A DNA stretch of 63,447 nucleotides from Chitinophagaceae bacterium (GTDB lineage: Bacteria > Bacteroidota > Bacteroidia > Chitinophagales > Chitinophagaceae): positions 1 through 63,447 of the forward strand of contig CANFLL010000011.1 of NCBI GenBank assembly GCA_947447825.1, in the 5' to 3' direction. The position numbers and the translations under genes are program-made. The notes below the pieces were generated by a model. The model saw only the letters and a program-made list of their open reading frames with translations, had not been told where the DNA came from and searched no databases. Below are positions 8,771 to 18,164 of the stretch, piece by piece (position 1 is the first letter of the stretch; every line of letters begins with the position of its first letter).

Positions 8771-9448
8771 ATGAACAGGAAGTATGCATTATTAATCGTT
8801 TTAAGTAGTTTTTTTGTTAGTGCTTCTTATGCACAAGTAATTATTGGAGGTGGAAGTGGATTTGGTGGGAGATTTGGCAGAATTGGTTTCACGGGCGGTG
8901 GCGGAATGAGAAGACAAAGAAATGAAAATAAAGACAAGAACAAGGAATCAACTTTTAAACCAGAAATTAGTGTGAAAATTGGCTATGGTTTTCCTAATGT
9001 GGATACGTATCAATTTTCTGATTATGTAGGGCTTTATAAAGGAAGCATTTCACAAACAGGGCCAATTACAAGTTCAGTAGATTATAAATATAACAGCACA
9101 AACAGTATTGGCATAATGGCCACTTATGGCAAAGTGGCCATTCCTTACACAGATGGCAACAATAATTATGAAGGAAAAGTAAACCTAGAAACTTGGAGTG
9201 TGTTAGCTAATTTTATGCAATTCCGACCACTCACCAATTCTGCAACTTTTTATTTTCATGAAGCATTGGGTGCAAGCATCAATAATGTTAACTACCTAGG
9301 CAATGTTCCAGTTATTACTCCTGCTAGCTTTGCTTATCAATTAGGCGTTGGGGCAAAGTTTAAAATTTCAGAAAAGACCTCATTTTTTGCAGAAGCGGGC
9401 TATGGAAAATATGTTTTACATGGTGGGTTGAGTTATTGTATTAAATAA
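8771..9448 (+). CDS. Secreted/outer-membrane beta-barrel-like protein
   Basis: The 225-residue protein begins with a clear signal peptide (MNRKYALLIVLSSFFVSASYAQ), followed by a glycine/arginine-rich linker (GGGSGFGGRFGRIGFTGG) and a region of alternating strands ending in an aromatic-rich pattern typical of small porin-like barrels. An in-frame start at 8693 would add 26 residues ahead of the signal peptide and is rejected. I do not recognise a family. It stands alone between the ATPase/Toprim remnant and chrA. Confidence 0.72.
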   Translation: MNRKYALLIVLSSFFVSASYAQVIIGGGSGFGGRFGRIGFTGGGGMRRQRNENKDKNKESTFKPEISVKIGYGFPNVDTYQFSDYVGLYKGSISQTGPITSSVDYKYNSTNSIGIMATYGKVAIPYTDGNNNYEGKVNLETWSVLANFMQFRPLTNSATFYFHEALGASINNVNYLGNVPVITPASFAYQLGVGAKFKISEKTSFFAEAGYGKYVLHGGLSYCIK

Positions 9449-9607
9449 AAATACTTCAGTACATAATGCATTAGTAATTAGATATGGTTAAAAGCAATAA
9501 GTAAAAAGTTAACAATATGGGATATGTTAGAGATAAAAAATATTGATAAGCCTATTTGGCTCGAATTTCTTATTACAAAAAAGATTACTAATCCTTTTTA
9601 GAAACTT

Positions 9608-10867
9608 TTAGATTATCCAGCCAGCAATAAGACATGCAAATACAATAAATGGGGCTGGCAATTTGGAATACTGTAGAGTAAGAAAGGTGAGTATGATTAT
9701 AGAAATATTGGCAAAAACCATCACTATGCTTTGATTGGGTTTGATACTAATAATATCTTTTATTAAAAATAATGTCGCACCAACCATTAATCCCACCACT
9801 GCTGAATTTATACCTTCTAATGAGCGATAGATGACCGCATATTTTTTTAGGTTTTGCCAAACAGGGAAAAAGAAAAGAACCAAAAGCACACTCGGCATAA
9901 ATATGCCAATAGAACCAAGAATACACCCTAAAAGCTGAGTAGCAAAAGTATTATCCGACCGTAAAACCATTCCTCCTGTAAATGCACCAATAGAAAAAAC
10001 GGGCCCAGGAATAGCCCTCACCATACCCGAACCTGTAAGGAAATCTGTTTTATCCATACGCAAAACATCCCTTTTGGTTTCCAAAACATGCGGCGTAGTA
10101 GGACGAACCACATATTGTTCGTACATCATGGGCATCAATACATCGCCACCGCCAAAAACAAGGCTACCAAAACGATAACTACTCTCGAACACATTGAACG
10201 ATTTATGGTTCTTCCAGTTATTTTGGGTAGCCGTTTCGGATAAATAACCTGCAATACCAAAAATGGCAAGAAAAATTAGCATGTTTCCCCACTTAATTTG
10301 TTTTGGACGAACACCCTTTTGAGGTATACGCTTACTACTAAAGTTGGTGACAATTCCTGCCAAAATAATGATGGAAGGAAATACCCACGGACTTTTAAAA
10401 AGGGAGAAAGTAATGATGATGGTTGATGCAAGTATAATGCGGGTAATGGTATTGTTGATGGCAATTTTAAAAACTTTAAAAGCCGAAAATGCTATAAAGC
10501 CAATGGCCATTGGTTGTACAAAGTGAAATATTTTGGTGTTGATAGACCGATCATCGTAATAATCTAAAATAAAGGATAAGCAGCCCATTATGGTACAAGC
10601 TGGCGTTATCCAAATTAAAAGCGTGAGTAATGCCAATGGTATACCTCCCCTTTTGTAGCCAATTAGGGTGAGGGTTTGTGTGGACGAAGCACCAGGAAGC
10701 ATGTTGCAAAAGCTAACAAAGTCTATCAATTCCTCTTCGGTAATGTCTTTTCTTCCATTTACAAAAGTCTTCATCATCATACCATAGTGTCCCTGTGGCC
10801 CACCAAAAGCGGTGAGGCTATGCAGAAGAACAGCTTTTAAAAATGGTATATGACGGAGTAATTTCAT
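9608..10867 (-). CDS. chrA: Chromate transporter, ChrA family
   Basis: The 419-residue integral membrane protein has the two-repeat CHR architecture. The N-terminal half carries [11 protein letters not shown] and the [19 protein letters not shown] motif. The C-terminal half carries [11 protein letters not shown] and [22 protein letters not shown]. About ten to twelve hydrophobic helices can be traced. ChrA proteins export chromate, or exchange it with sulfate, across the inner membrane; long two-domain forms are the classical ones. Substrate in this organism is inferred from family. No chrB-like regulator is adjacent. A strong hairpin lies just upstream at 10926-10977. Confidence 0.9.
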   Translation of the reverse strand: MKLLRHIPFLKAVLLHSLTAFGGPQGHYGMMMKTFVNGRKDITEEELIDFVSFCNMLPGASSTQTLTLIGYKRGGIPLALLTLLIWITPACTIMGCLSFILDYYDDRSINTKIFHFVQPMAIGFIAFSAFKVFKIAINNTITRIILASTIIITFSLFKSPWVFPSIIILAGIVTNFSSKRIPQKGVRPKQIKWGNMLIFLAIFGIAGYLSETATQNNWKNHKSFNVFESSYRFGSLVFGGGDVLMPMMYEQYVVRPTTPHVLETKRDVLRMDKTDFLTGSGMVRAIPGPVFSIGAFTGGMVLRSDNTFATQLLGCILGSIGIFMPSVLLVLFFFPVWQNLKKYAVIYRSLEGINSAVVGLMVGATLFLIKDIISIKPNQSIVMVFANISIIILTFLTLQYSKLPAPFIVFACLIAGWII

Positions 10868-10925
10868 TTGGGGTAACTAAAACAAATTTCAAATTAATGG
10901 CTTATCAACGCTTTACAAAAACTAA

Positions 10926-10977
10926 AAAAGCCAAGGCGAAAGTAAATGTTTAACATTAACCATCGTCCTTGGCTTTT
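10926..10977. terminator. Long hairpin with flanking A and T runs
   Basis: AAAAGCCAAGG at 10926-10936 pairs with CCTTGGCTTTT at 10967-10977. The 30-base loop contains a second short palindrome, AATGTTTAACATT. The T-run is short, so termination is only one possibility. It lies between the start of chrA and the end of the oxygenase gene, both on the minus strand. Confidence 0.5.
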
Positions 10978-10982
10978 GACCC

Positions 10983-11074
10983 GGGTGCATAAAAGATTTT
11001 CGCTTTTAAGACGCATTGATATGCGTCTCTACATTCGCAACATAATTTATAAAGCGAAAAACGTTTATGCGCCC
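10983..11074. repeat. Nested cruciform repeat
   Basis: An outer imperfect inverted repeat of about 24 bp (10983-11007 and 11051-11074, sharing GCATAAA and TTTCGCTTT) encloses an inner hairpin AGACGCAT / ATGCGTCT at 11009-11028. Together with the hairpin just to the left it fills the whole gap between two minus-strand genes. Confidence 0.6.
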
Positions 11075-11097
11075 TTTGACCCTTGACCTTATTTCAC

Positions 11098-12042
11098 TTA
11101 TTTTTTTAGACCAATCTCTCTCAATCTTTCATCAAGATATTCACCTGCCGTTACATCTGGATAAGCCTTAGGATGTGTTTCGTCTATACAATCTGGCAAA
11201 CAAGCCAAGCTCATTTCGCTTTTTGGATGCAAGAAGAAAGGCATAGAAAAACGAGGATTTCCCCAAAGTGCTTCAGGCGGATTTACCACTCTGTGCGTGC
11301 TGCTTCTTAGTTTATTGTTGGTAAGACGTTGAAGCATGTCGCCCACGTTTACCACAATTTGTTCTGGCAAAGCAGTAACGCCAATCCACTCACCTTTTTT
11401 ATTCAATATTTCCAACCCATCTGCGGACGCACCAACCAACAGCGTAATCAAATTAATATCCTCATGCTGTTCTGCACGCATGGCATTTTTAGGTGCTTGC
11501 TTTATGGGTGGATAATGGATGCAACGAAGAATAGAATTACCTTTTTCAATGTGGCTATCAAAATAAAATTCATCCAAACCTAAATAGAGGGCAATCGCTT
11601 GTAATAGTGCCTTACCTGTTTTTTCATAACTACGATAAGCTTCCTCTAGCGTAGGATTGAACTTAGGAATTTGCTTTACCTGAACATTGTCTGGGTAAAT
11701 TTCCTTCATCGGATCGCCAGCTTCCACCAACTGACCAAATTGAAAAAACTCCTTCAAATCTGGTGCATCACTTCCTTTTGCATGCTCTTTACCAAAACTG
11801 GTAAAACCTCTTTGTCCAGACAACTCTGGAATTTCATACTTTTTCTTCTCTTCTACAGGAAGCGCAAAGAACTCTTGCACATATTCGTAGATTTCTGCAA
11901 TCAGTGCATCTGGTAATCCATGGTTTTTTACAGAAACAAAACCCACTGTTTCGTATGCAGAACCCAATTTTTGTACAAAACTCTTCTTATGTGTTTCATC
12001 ACCACTTAAGAAATCAGATAAATCAACCACTGGTATTGCCAT
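11098..12042 (-). CDS. 2-oxoglutarate/Fe(II) oxygenase, isopenicillin-N-synthase-like
   Basis: The 314-residue protein has the two-part layout of this superfamily: an N-terminal DIOX_N region (residues 1-120; IPVVDLSDFL, GFVSVKNHGL, FFALPVEEKKKY) and a C-terminal jelly-roll oxygenase domain. The iron ligands are visible as the HED triad in AEQHEDINLITLL and the distal His in SSTHRVVNP. The 2-oxoglutarate-binding arginine is in RFSMPFF. Such enzymes hydroxylate or desaturate small molecules. The substrate is unknown. The N-terminal half resembles bacterial proteins annotated as isopenicillin N synthase, but nothing nearby suggests antibiotic synthesis. Confidence 0.85.
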   Translation of the reverse strand: MAIPVVDLSDFLSGDETHKKSFVQKLGSAYETVGFVSVKNHGLPDALIAEIYEYVQEFFALPVEEKKKYEIPELSGQRGFTSFGKEHAKGSDAPDLKEFFQFGQLVEAGDPMKEIYPDNVQVKQIPKFNPTLEEAYRSYEKTGKALLQAIALYLGLDEFYFDSHIEKGNSILRCIHYPPIKQAPKNAMRAEQHEDINLITLLVGASADGLEILNKKGEWIGVTALPEQIVVNVGDMLQRLTNNKLRSSTHRVVNPPEALWGNPRFSMPFFLHPKSEMSLACLPDCIDETHPKAYPDVTAGEYLDERLREIGLKK

Positions 12043-12147
12043 GCTAGCAATGTTTTAAATGTTAGAAAATAAAAATAAGGTCGAAAGATAATTGAATAAA
12101 CACAAAATTTGCATAAATAGGTTTATATATTCCCATTATAAACAAAA

Positions 12148-13299
12148 CTAATTAGTATCCTTTCTTCTAATTTTTATTTGAATTGCATTTTCCAGAGGTT
12201 TTTCAGAAACGAAAACAAGGTAACCACCACCACCTGCTCCACTCAATTTCCAACCTGCAACTTTATCTTTATAAGAGTCTATCTGAGATAAAATATCTAC
12301 GTTTACCATGTGGGGAAACATTTTAATTTGTGCTTCAAAAGAAGCTGTAAATGCTTTTCCAAAAGCAACAACATTCTTTTCAAGAATTGCTTTCCAGCAC
12401 TCTTCTGATGCTGTTGCTAATTCCTTTGCTCCTTCTTCAGAAATATTAGTATCATCAAGAACTGAATAACCGGAGTGTCTAGGACCAAGTGTAACTAAGA
12501 AAAGATGATTCTCTATCCAATTAATAGTATCCTCATCATCCACAGATTCTATTTCATAAGGCCAGTAGTCTCCATTGTAATTTAGTTTATTCAAGCAAGG
12601 CATAACAATTCCTAGTGCATCTTGGCTTCCTGCAATTATTTTAGTGCCAGGAGGATTTTCGAAAGTGAACAAAACTTTTGCCAATTTTTCTCTATCCCCT
12701 GTAGGTATTTCAGTTCTCCATAATTCAATCGCTTTGTTACGAGTGCTAGACGACATTCCGCTACGGTTATTAAACTCCATAGTTGGCTCAATTGAAACCG
12801 TAAGCACAGGGCCTGGATAAAATTTAGATACAAAAGGTTGATCTAACCAACCGCCTGCCAAGTCAATTCTAAATGGTATAAGACATTCAGTCCTTAAGCT
12901 TGTGGTTGAACGAACAGGTAAATCACCATGTGGTTCTCGATGAAATACCTTGTATTCAATACCCCTAGCTGCACAAATTTTTGCCTTTTCTGGCGTGGAA
13001 CCATCTTCATTCACCAAAAAAATGTCTGGTTTAATTTCATCAATTTCTTCTAAGAAATCAATAATGCCAAATCCTTTGTTTATTCGGCAATTTGTTACAG
13101 CAGATAAATTCTCTAACATATATTTCCGCTCATATTGGTGATTTACTGGGTAACGACCTTTCAACTGAAAAACATTTTCATCATTACCAATGCACGCATA
13201 AACATCGCCAATTTTTTTTGCCTCATTCATAAAAGCAACATGTCCGCTATGCATTAAATCGAAACAGCCCGTAACCATTACCTTTTTTTGACTTGCCAT
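12148..13299 (-). CDS. Bifunctional nucleotidyltransferase-GHMP sugar kinase
   Basis: The 383-residue protein joins two enzyme domains. Residues 1-135 are a cytidylyltransferase-fold domain with TGCFDLMHSGHV (HxGH at 17-20) and RSTTSLR at 130-136, the signature pair also found in the nucleotidyltransferase half of HldE. Residues 137-383 are a GHMP kinase: sugar-binding LAGGWLDQP (147-155), phosphate-binding SGMSSSTRNKA (180-190) and C-terminal LSGAGGGGYLVF (352-363). A kinase plus an NMP-transferase would turn a sugar, through its 1-phosphate, into a nucleotide sugar. The sugar is unknown; heptose is a candidate by analogy with HldE and HddA. No sugar gene lies next to it. Confidence 0.82.
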   Translation of the reverse strand: MASQKKVMVTGCFDLMHSGHVAFMNEAKKIGDVYACIGNDENVFQLKGRYPVNHQYERKYMLENLSAVTNCRINKGFGIIDFLEEIDEIKPDIFLVNEDGSTPEKAKICAARGIEYKVFHREPHGDLPVRSTTSLRTECLIPFRIDLAGGWLDQPFVSKFYPGPVLTVSIEPTMEFNNRSGMSSSTRNKAIELWRTEIPTGDREKLAKVLFTFENPPGTKIIAGSQDALGIVMPCLNKLNYNGDYWPYEIESVDDEDTINWIENHLFLVTLGPRHSGYSVLDDTNISEEGAKELATASEECWKAILEKNVVAFGKAFTASFEAQIKMFPHMVNVDILSQIDSYKDKVAGWKLSGAGGGGYLVFVSEKPLENAIQIKIRRKDTN

Positions 13300-13755
13300 C
13301 GTTATATTTTTTTGAAAGGCGAAAATAGCTATTAGATTTATAGATATTTCAGAAATTTATAACAATCCTTAATAAACTTCATTTTAAAACTTTGCTCTTT
13401 CTGAATCATTTAATGGTTACAATTATTGGGGATGTCGCTTTTTAATTTACCATAACATAAAGTAGTTGGTTTTTATTCTTTTCTCCTTTGTTTATCTTAC
13501 ACCGAAACTTGAAAACTTACGCCTATTTCTATTTAGCTTTTTTCTCCAACATTAATATCTAAAACCAAAATGATGCACTAAATCAAGTTTCTCCTTGGGG
13601 GTATTTTACCACTAGGTACAAATTTTTCCAAGAATAAAAAGATTGTAAGGTATTCATGTTGATGCAGAATTTACAGAATAGCCATAGACCATTTTCTCCT
13701 TTGTTTTCTATTGTAATTACTAGTGTGCTTAAGGTTAGTAACAGATTGTATAAAC
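13300..13755. other. Intergenic region without genes
   Basis: I see no open frame, RNA gene or strong repeat in these 456 bases. It presumably contains the promoter of the nucleotidyltransferase-kinase gene near its left edge. Confidence 0.5.
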
Positions 13756-13790
13756 AAAAAAAGAGGCTAACTATTCGCTAACCTCTTTTT
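13756..13790 (-). terminator. Terminator of the Kelch/DUF4907 operon
   Basis: On the minus strand a stem formed by GAGGTTAGC and GTTAGCCTC (with G-U pairs, 5-base loop) is followed by a run of seven T. It begins directly after the DUF4907 stop codon. The flanking A-run would let it work from the other side too. Confidence 0.75.
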
Positions 13791-13791
13791 G

Positions 13792-14115
13792 CTATTTTGT
13801 TATACCTAAACTATCCAAATCATGAATGGTTAAGGTAGGTCTTGCATGCTTTTGTTTTAGTTTGCTTATTACTAGTTCAGCTACTTTATTTGCTTGTTCT
13901 TCGCTAACAAATTGTTTAGTACCAGCAATAGCAGGTATTACTCTTTGGGTAATTAAAATTTTTTTTCCTACATATATTTCATATCCCCATCCAGATCCTG
14001 ATTTTATTACTTTCGATTCAATGTCGTAACTGTTTTTCCAAGAGATGTAGGCTGATGTAAAATAGACAATTACAGAGAATCCAAAAAGTAGGTATATCCA
14101 GTTTTTCTTAATCAT
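13792..14115 (-). CDS. DUF4907 protein, membrane-anchored
   Basis: This 107-residue protein has one N-terminal transmembrane segment (YLLFGFSVIVYFTSAYI) and a short periplasmic domain with SGWGYEIYVGKKILITQRVIPAIAG followed by FVSEEQANKVAELVISKL, the pattern I associate with DUF4907. Function is unknown. Its ATG overlaps the TAA of the Kelch gene by eight bases, so the two are translationally coupled. DUF4907, Kelch and DUF4270 genes tend to occur together in Bacteroidota, to my knowledge, which suggests a shared envelope role. A terminator follows at once. Confidence 0.72.
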   Translation of the reverse strand: MIKKNWIYLLFGFSVIVYFTSAYISWKNSYDIESKVIKSGSGWGYEIYVGKKILITQRVIPAIAGTKQFVSEEQANKVAELVISKLKQKHARPTLTIHDLDSLGITK

Positions 14116-15196
14116 TTGTATTCAACGTTACATTAGGTTTCCACTCCTCTAAATCATCAAAATAAGTGGTACTGGCTCTTCCCATAGAAACATAACTTCT
14201 TGATCCTAATGTAAAGGCAACTGCACCTTCACGACCAGATCGCTCGAAGCTTGATTTACGAGTCCAAGTATCATTTTTAAAATCATATTGCCAAGTTTTT
14301 TGAGTGTAACCACCATTAACCCCAACAGTTAAGTAAGCATAGTCTCCCAAAACAAACGAAACTGCACTATTACGAACAATATCAGTGTAATCATCATCAT
14401 AGCTAGCCGTACTAACATTAGAAAGCTGTCTTAATGGGGTCCATTTGTCAGTTGTTGGATCATACTTCCAGAAATCTGAAAGATTTGTTCCTCCGCTACC
14501 AAGACCAGATGCTAAATAAGCTTGATTGTTATAAACAAAAGTAGTTGCTAGCATTCTTTTAAAACCACCTTTACTATATCCTTCTCCAGGATTAGGAACA
14601 CCACCACCACCAACACTTTGTTTTGCAATCCATTTGTCTGTTGATGGGTCATATTGCCACAAATCTTTCAAATAACTATTGTCATAACCGCAAGTAACAT
14701 AACCATAACTCCCAATTGAAAAAGCAGAAGCAGCATAACGTCCAGCTAATGTGCCATTTGCAAAATCAGCTTTTCTAGTCCATTTATTATCGTCAACATT
14801 ATAAGCCCAAGTGTCTGTTAACTTAATATTTCCATCTGTTCCAGTAGTTATATAACCGTTTCTGCCTATTGAAAAAGCAACTGCACCATTTCTAGAAGGG
14901 GCAGAGTCGGTATGAGTTTGCGGCATACTTGCTAATTGTTGACCCCATGTTCCTGTTGAGTCTACAGACCAAAGGTCATTGTATCTAAGGTTATTGTTTT
15001 CACTGTTGTATCCTGTACCTATGTAAGCAATGTTACCAATTACAAAAGAAACAGGTTGATATCTTGCATTTGCAGGACTTTCGGCACTGGTTATCCAGTT
15101 GCCCTCAGTTAAAGGATTGGTAGAGGAAGAGTTACAAGCAAGTAACAAAAGAACCACACTTGCAGGTAAGAAAAATAAGTACTTAACTAGTTTCAT
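14108..15196 (-). CDS. Kelch-repeat lipoprotein
   Basis: The 362-residue protein starts with a lipoprotein signal (MKLVKYLFFLPASVVLLLLAC) followed by a serine-rich stretch, so it should be lipid-anchored. About six repeats of the Kelch type follow (AAFSIGSYGYVTCGYD ... LKDLWQYDPSTDKW, and TFVYNNQAYLASGLG ... LSDFWKYDPTTDKWT), giving a beta-propeller probably exposed in the periplasm or on the surface. The start at 15196 is chosen because the longer frame from 15268 would put 24 residues ahead of the signal sequence. It is the first gene of an operon with DUF4907 and diverges from the DUF4270 operon. Confidence 0.85.
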   Translation of the reverse strand: MKLVKYLFFLPASVVLLLLACNSSSTNPLTEGNWITSAESPANARYQPVSFVIGNIAYIGTGYNSENNNLRYNDLWSVDSTGTWGQQLASMPQTHTDSAPSRNGAVAFSIGRNGYITTGTDGNIKLTDTWAYNVDDNKWTRKADFANGTLAGRYAASAFSIGSYGYVTCGYDNSYLKDLWQYDPSTDKWIAKQSVGGGGVPNPGEGYSKGGFKRMLATTFVYNNQAYLASGLGSGGTNLSDFWKYDPTTDKWTPLRQLSNVSTASYDDDYTDIVRNSAVSFVLGDYAYLTVGVNGGYTQKTWQYDFKNDTWTRKSSFERSGREGAVAFTLGSRSYVSMGRASTTYFDDLEEWKPNVTLNTND

Positions 15197-15510
15197 TATT
15201 AAAAAATTTTCGCTGAAATTATAAGCGGCAATGTTAGGCAAATAGTTAAAATGGATTTTCATATACATTTCAATGATTAATAGCCAAAAATTATCTATGA
15301 AACGGTAATTTCGTCTACTAAAACAATGCTGAAATTTAGTATGTACTTTCTTATAGCGATAATTACATAGTTAGCCGACAAATATTGTTTAATTGTCGGT
15401 AGAATATCACTATTCGTCCAAAGTAACAATTCTGTAACAGCCAGTAATTATAGTATTGCCAAACCTAAAAGGTATTCTTTTACTTTTACGGCTTCAATTA
15501 ATATATTCTT
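15197..15510. other. Divergent promoter region between two envelope operons
   Basis: These 314 bases separate the Kelch/DUF4907 genes (minus) from the DUF4270 genes (plus). No gene is visible. I could not fix a promoter with confidence on either side. Confidence 0.5.
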
Positions 15511-16851
15511 ATGCGTTTAAGGCAGTTTCTTTTGTTTTCTTTACTCATTTCAATTTATATCACTGCTTGTGAAAAAGTAGATATACAATATGGAACTCAA
15601 TATGTGGATAATCAATATACACAAATAGTTAAGGTTGATACATTCACTACAGATTTATCAACTGTGTTCATCGACTCTTTTCAAACGTCTGCATCTGGGG
15701 TTACGCTTCTGGGAGGGTACACAGATACATCATTTGGAAGAATTGATACAAAATGTTATTTCGAACTATCTCCCCCAACTTATACAAAAGGTTATGACAG
15801 TGCACGCTTCGATTCTTTGCGCTTAATACTAAAACTTAATAAAAATTATTATGGAGATACCACAAAACCCCTTCATATTGATGTAAATAGACTTTCGCAA
15901 CAAATCATCTTCAAAGAAAATCAAAATGGATTTTCTAATAACCAAGAGTTTTCTGTTTTTCCCACTGCAATTGGTTCTGGAGACTTTTTAGTAAAACCTA
16001 CATTCTACACAGATTCTATCAGCATAAAACTTGATGATAAATTGGGTCGTGAGTTTCTTACAAAACTTAAGAATGCTTCCGACCTAGACTTGCAAAATGA
16101 GAATAGTTTTCTTTATTATTTTAACGGTTTGAGATTAAGCAGCAATTCATCTGCTAATTTGACGCTTGGTTGTAAAGACGATATAGTCATGAGGTTAAGT
16201 TATTCAATGCCCGGATCTGATACTTTGGAAAAACGCCATGTTGATTTTACTATGAGTAACAAACAACATCATTTCAATAACATTAAAGTAGATAGAAGTA
16301 ATCTTAACACCAATTTAAAAAACATAAGCCATTACAATAACATAATCACTAGTGCTTCTGCTGGAAACCAAGCGTTTTCTCAGTATGCCTCTGGTGTAAT
16401 GGCACGAATTAAGTTTCCTTCCATCAAAGAATTACCTAAACTACCTAAATATGTAAAAATTCTGTCTGCAACATTGAAAATAGTTCCTGTTCGGGGTACT
16501 TACAACACTTACCAATTTCTTCCTCCGTCACTAAATTTGTTTACAACGGATCTAACAAATAATCAAGGAACAGCACTAATTGCAAGTGGAACAAATACTG
16601 CTGAAACTGGTAACCTTTATTGGGATAAATTTTATGACGATAACACCGTTTACACTTACGATGTATCTAACTACTTGAAGAGCCTTGTTGAAAATCCGTT
16701 GAGCAATAATTATGGCTTATTGTTAATTCCTCCTTCACCCGCAAATTCTACAGAATTCACAAGAATTGTAGTTGGCAACAGGAACTTACTTCCAGAAAAT
16801 AAGAATACTACCAAACTAGAGATTTATTACTTAACAATACAGCCTCAATAA
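15511..16851 (+). CDS. DUF4270 lipoprotein
   Basis: The 446-residue product has a lipoprotein signal ending in ITAC (Cys20) and then an all-beta protein with the opening VDTFTTDLSTVFIDSFQTSASGV and LLGGYTDTSFGRIDTKCYFEL. This is the pattern of DUF4270, a Bacteroidota family of outer-membrane lipoproteins of unknown function. It is the first gene of a three-gene run with the next protein 10 bases away. Divergence from a Kelch/DUF4907 operon suggests common regulation and perhaps a common surface complex, which is inference. Confidence 0.82.
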   Translation: MRLRQFLLFSLLISIYITACEKVDIQYGTQYVDNQYTQIVKVDTFTTDLSTVFIDSFQTSASGVTLLGGYTDTSFGRIDTKCYFELSPPTYTKGYDSARFDSLRLILKLNKNYYGDTTKPLHIDVNRLSQQIIFKENQNGFSNNQEFSVFPTAIGSGDFLVKPTFYTDSISIKLDDKLGREFLTKLKNASDLDLQNENSFLYYFNGLRLSSNSSANLTLGCKDDIVMRLSYSMPGSDTLEKRHVDFTMSNKQHHFNNIKVDRSNLNTNLKNISHYNNIITSASAGNQAFSQYASGVMARIKFPSIKELPKLPKYVKILSATLKIVPVRGTYNTYQFLPPSLNLFTTDLTNNQGTALIASGTNTAETGNLYWDKFYDDNTVYTYDVSNYLKSLVENPLSNNYGLLLIPPSPANSTEFTRIVVGNRNLLPENKNTTKLEIYYLTIQPQ

Positions 16852-16861
16852 GCAAAGAATA

Positions 16862-18121
16862 ATGATTACTAAGAAATTTATTTTAAATGTTGCTGCTATT
16901 ATTTGCTTCAATGGTGTTGTGTTTGGACAGAATAATAACGACCCTTTTTCGATAATAGGGATTGGCTCAATAGATCATAGCAGCTACGACAGAACTTCTG
17001 GCATGGGACACGCAGGAATGGCCTTATCCTCCAATCGTTTTTTGTATAACGCAAATGCGGCATCCTTAAGTGCATTAGATGACAAGTTTTTTAATGTTGA
17101 AATGGCAGCCACTACAAAATTTATTGGTTATTCGGGAACACCAATAAACTCAAGTTCTAGCTCCTCCTCTGATTTGCAGTTCAAAAAAATATCACTAGCA
17201 ATTAAAGTGAAGCCAAAATGGGGTATCGGCTTTGGCTTATTGCCATACAGCAATACTAGCTACTCATTTTATGGAGATAAATATATTTTAGGAAGTAGTA
17301 GTATTACAAGTGCATACTATCAAGGTTCAGGACATGTTAGCCAATTGTATCTATCTAATGGATATAAGCTAACAAAAAATCTATCATTAGGTCTTCAGGC
17401 ATCTTACCTGTTCGGGCAACTTAATCAATCAGAAAATATTGCACCAGGTTACGGAATTGACAGCGCGATAATAACTACGAGGAAAATAAATGTAGGAGCA
17501 CCCTATTTTAAACCCAGTTTTCAATATAACCTAAGGGTTAACAAAAACTTGGAGTTATTAGTAGGAGGAACGGCTACTTTTAAAAAACAACTTGTTGCTA
17601 AATATAGTCTCTCCGTTACTGATGGAAATACTACTTTGCCTGAGTATACCGACTATAAAGGTCAAGATATAACTCTTCCAGCACAATATTCTGGTAGTAT
17701 AGCAGCCAAACTAAAAGACAAATACACTTTTGCCATTGATTACTCCTATCAAAACTGGAGCGATTTAAAACAACAAGGAATAAATTACAGAACAGTTGAT
17801 AGTAGATTTATAGGCGCAGGTTTTGAATTGTCTAAAAAACAAAACTTCCGAGATATTACTTTTGAACGTCATTTTTTTCAAGCAGGTGTGTTCTATAATG
17901 ACTCTTATTTACAGATTAATGGTCAACAAATATCCAGTTATGGACTTACGTTTGGAGGAGGTAAAAACCTTTTGCGAAGCAATTTAGGTGTTCAGCTAAA
18001 TATGGAACTTGGAATTCATGGAACAACAAACTACGGCTTGATACAAGAACGTTATGCACAAATTAATGTGATCTTAAGCTACAGAGATTTCTGGTTTGTG
18101 AAAGTTAAGAAATTTGATTAG
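16862..18121 (+). CDS. Outer-membrane beta-barrel protein
   Basis: This 419-residue protein has a signal peptide (ILNVAAIICFNGVVFGQ) and then a helix-poor, glycine/aromatic-alternating sequence that reads as a barrel. The early section DPFSIIGIGSIDHSSYDRTSGMGHAGMALSSNRFLYNANAASLSALDD resembles the N-terminal hatch of FadL/PorV-like Bacteroidota outer-membrane proteins. It follows the DUF4270 gene by 10 bases and precedes the SurA-like chaperone, which would assist its folding. Transport substrate is unknown. Confidence 0.75.
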   Translation: MITKKFILNVAAIICFNGVVFGQNNNDPFSIIGIGSIDHSSYDRTSGMGHAGMALSSNRFLYNANAASLSALDDKFFNVEMAATTKFIGYSGTPINSSSSSSSDLQFKKISLAIKVKPKWGIGFGLLPYSNTSYSFYGDKYILGSSSITSAYYQGSGHVSQLYLSNGYKLTKNLSLGLQASYLFGQLNQSENIAPGYGIDSAIITTRKINVGAPYFKPSFQYNLRVNKNLELLVGGTATFKKQLVAKYSLSVTDGNTTLPEYTDYKGQDITLPAQYSGSIAAKLKDKYTFAIDYSYQNWSDLKQQGINYRTVDSRFIGAGFELSKKQNFRDITFERHFFQAGVFYNDSYLQINGQQISSYGLTFGGGKNLLRSNLGVQLNMELGIHGTTNYGLIQERYAQINVILSYRDFWFVKVKKFD

Positions 18122-18164
18122 TGGAACTTGTTTCTATCATTTCTTAACAAGAAAATACATCAAT

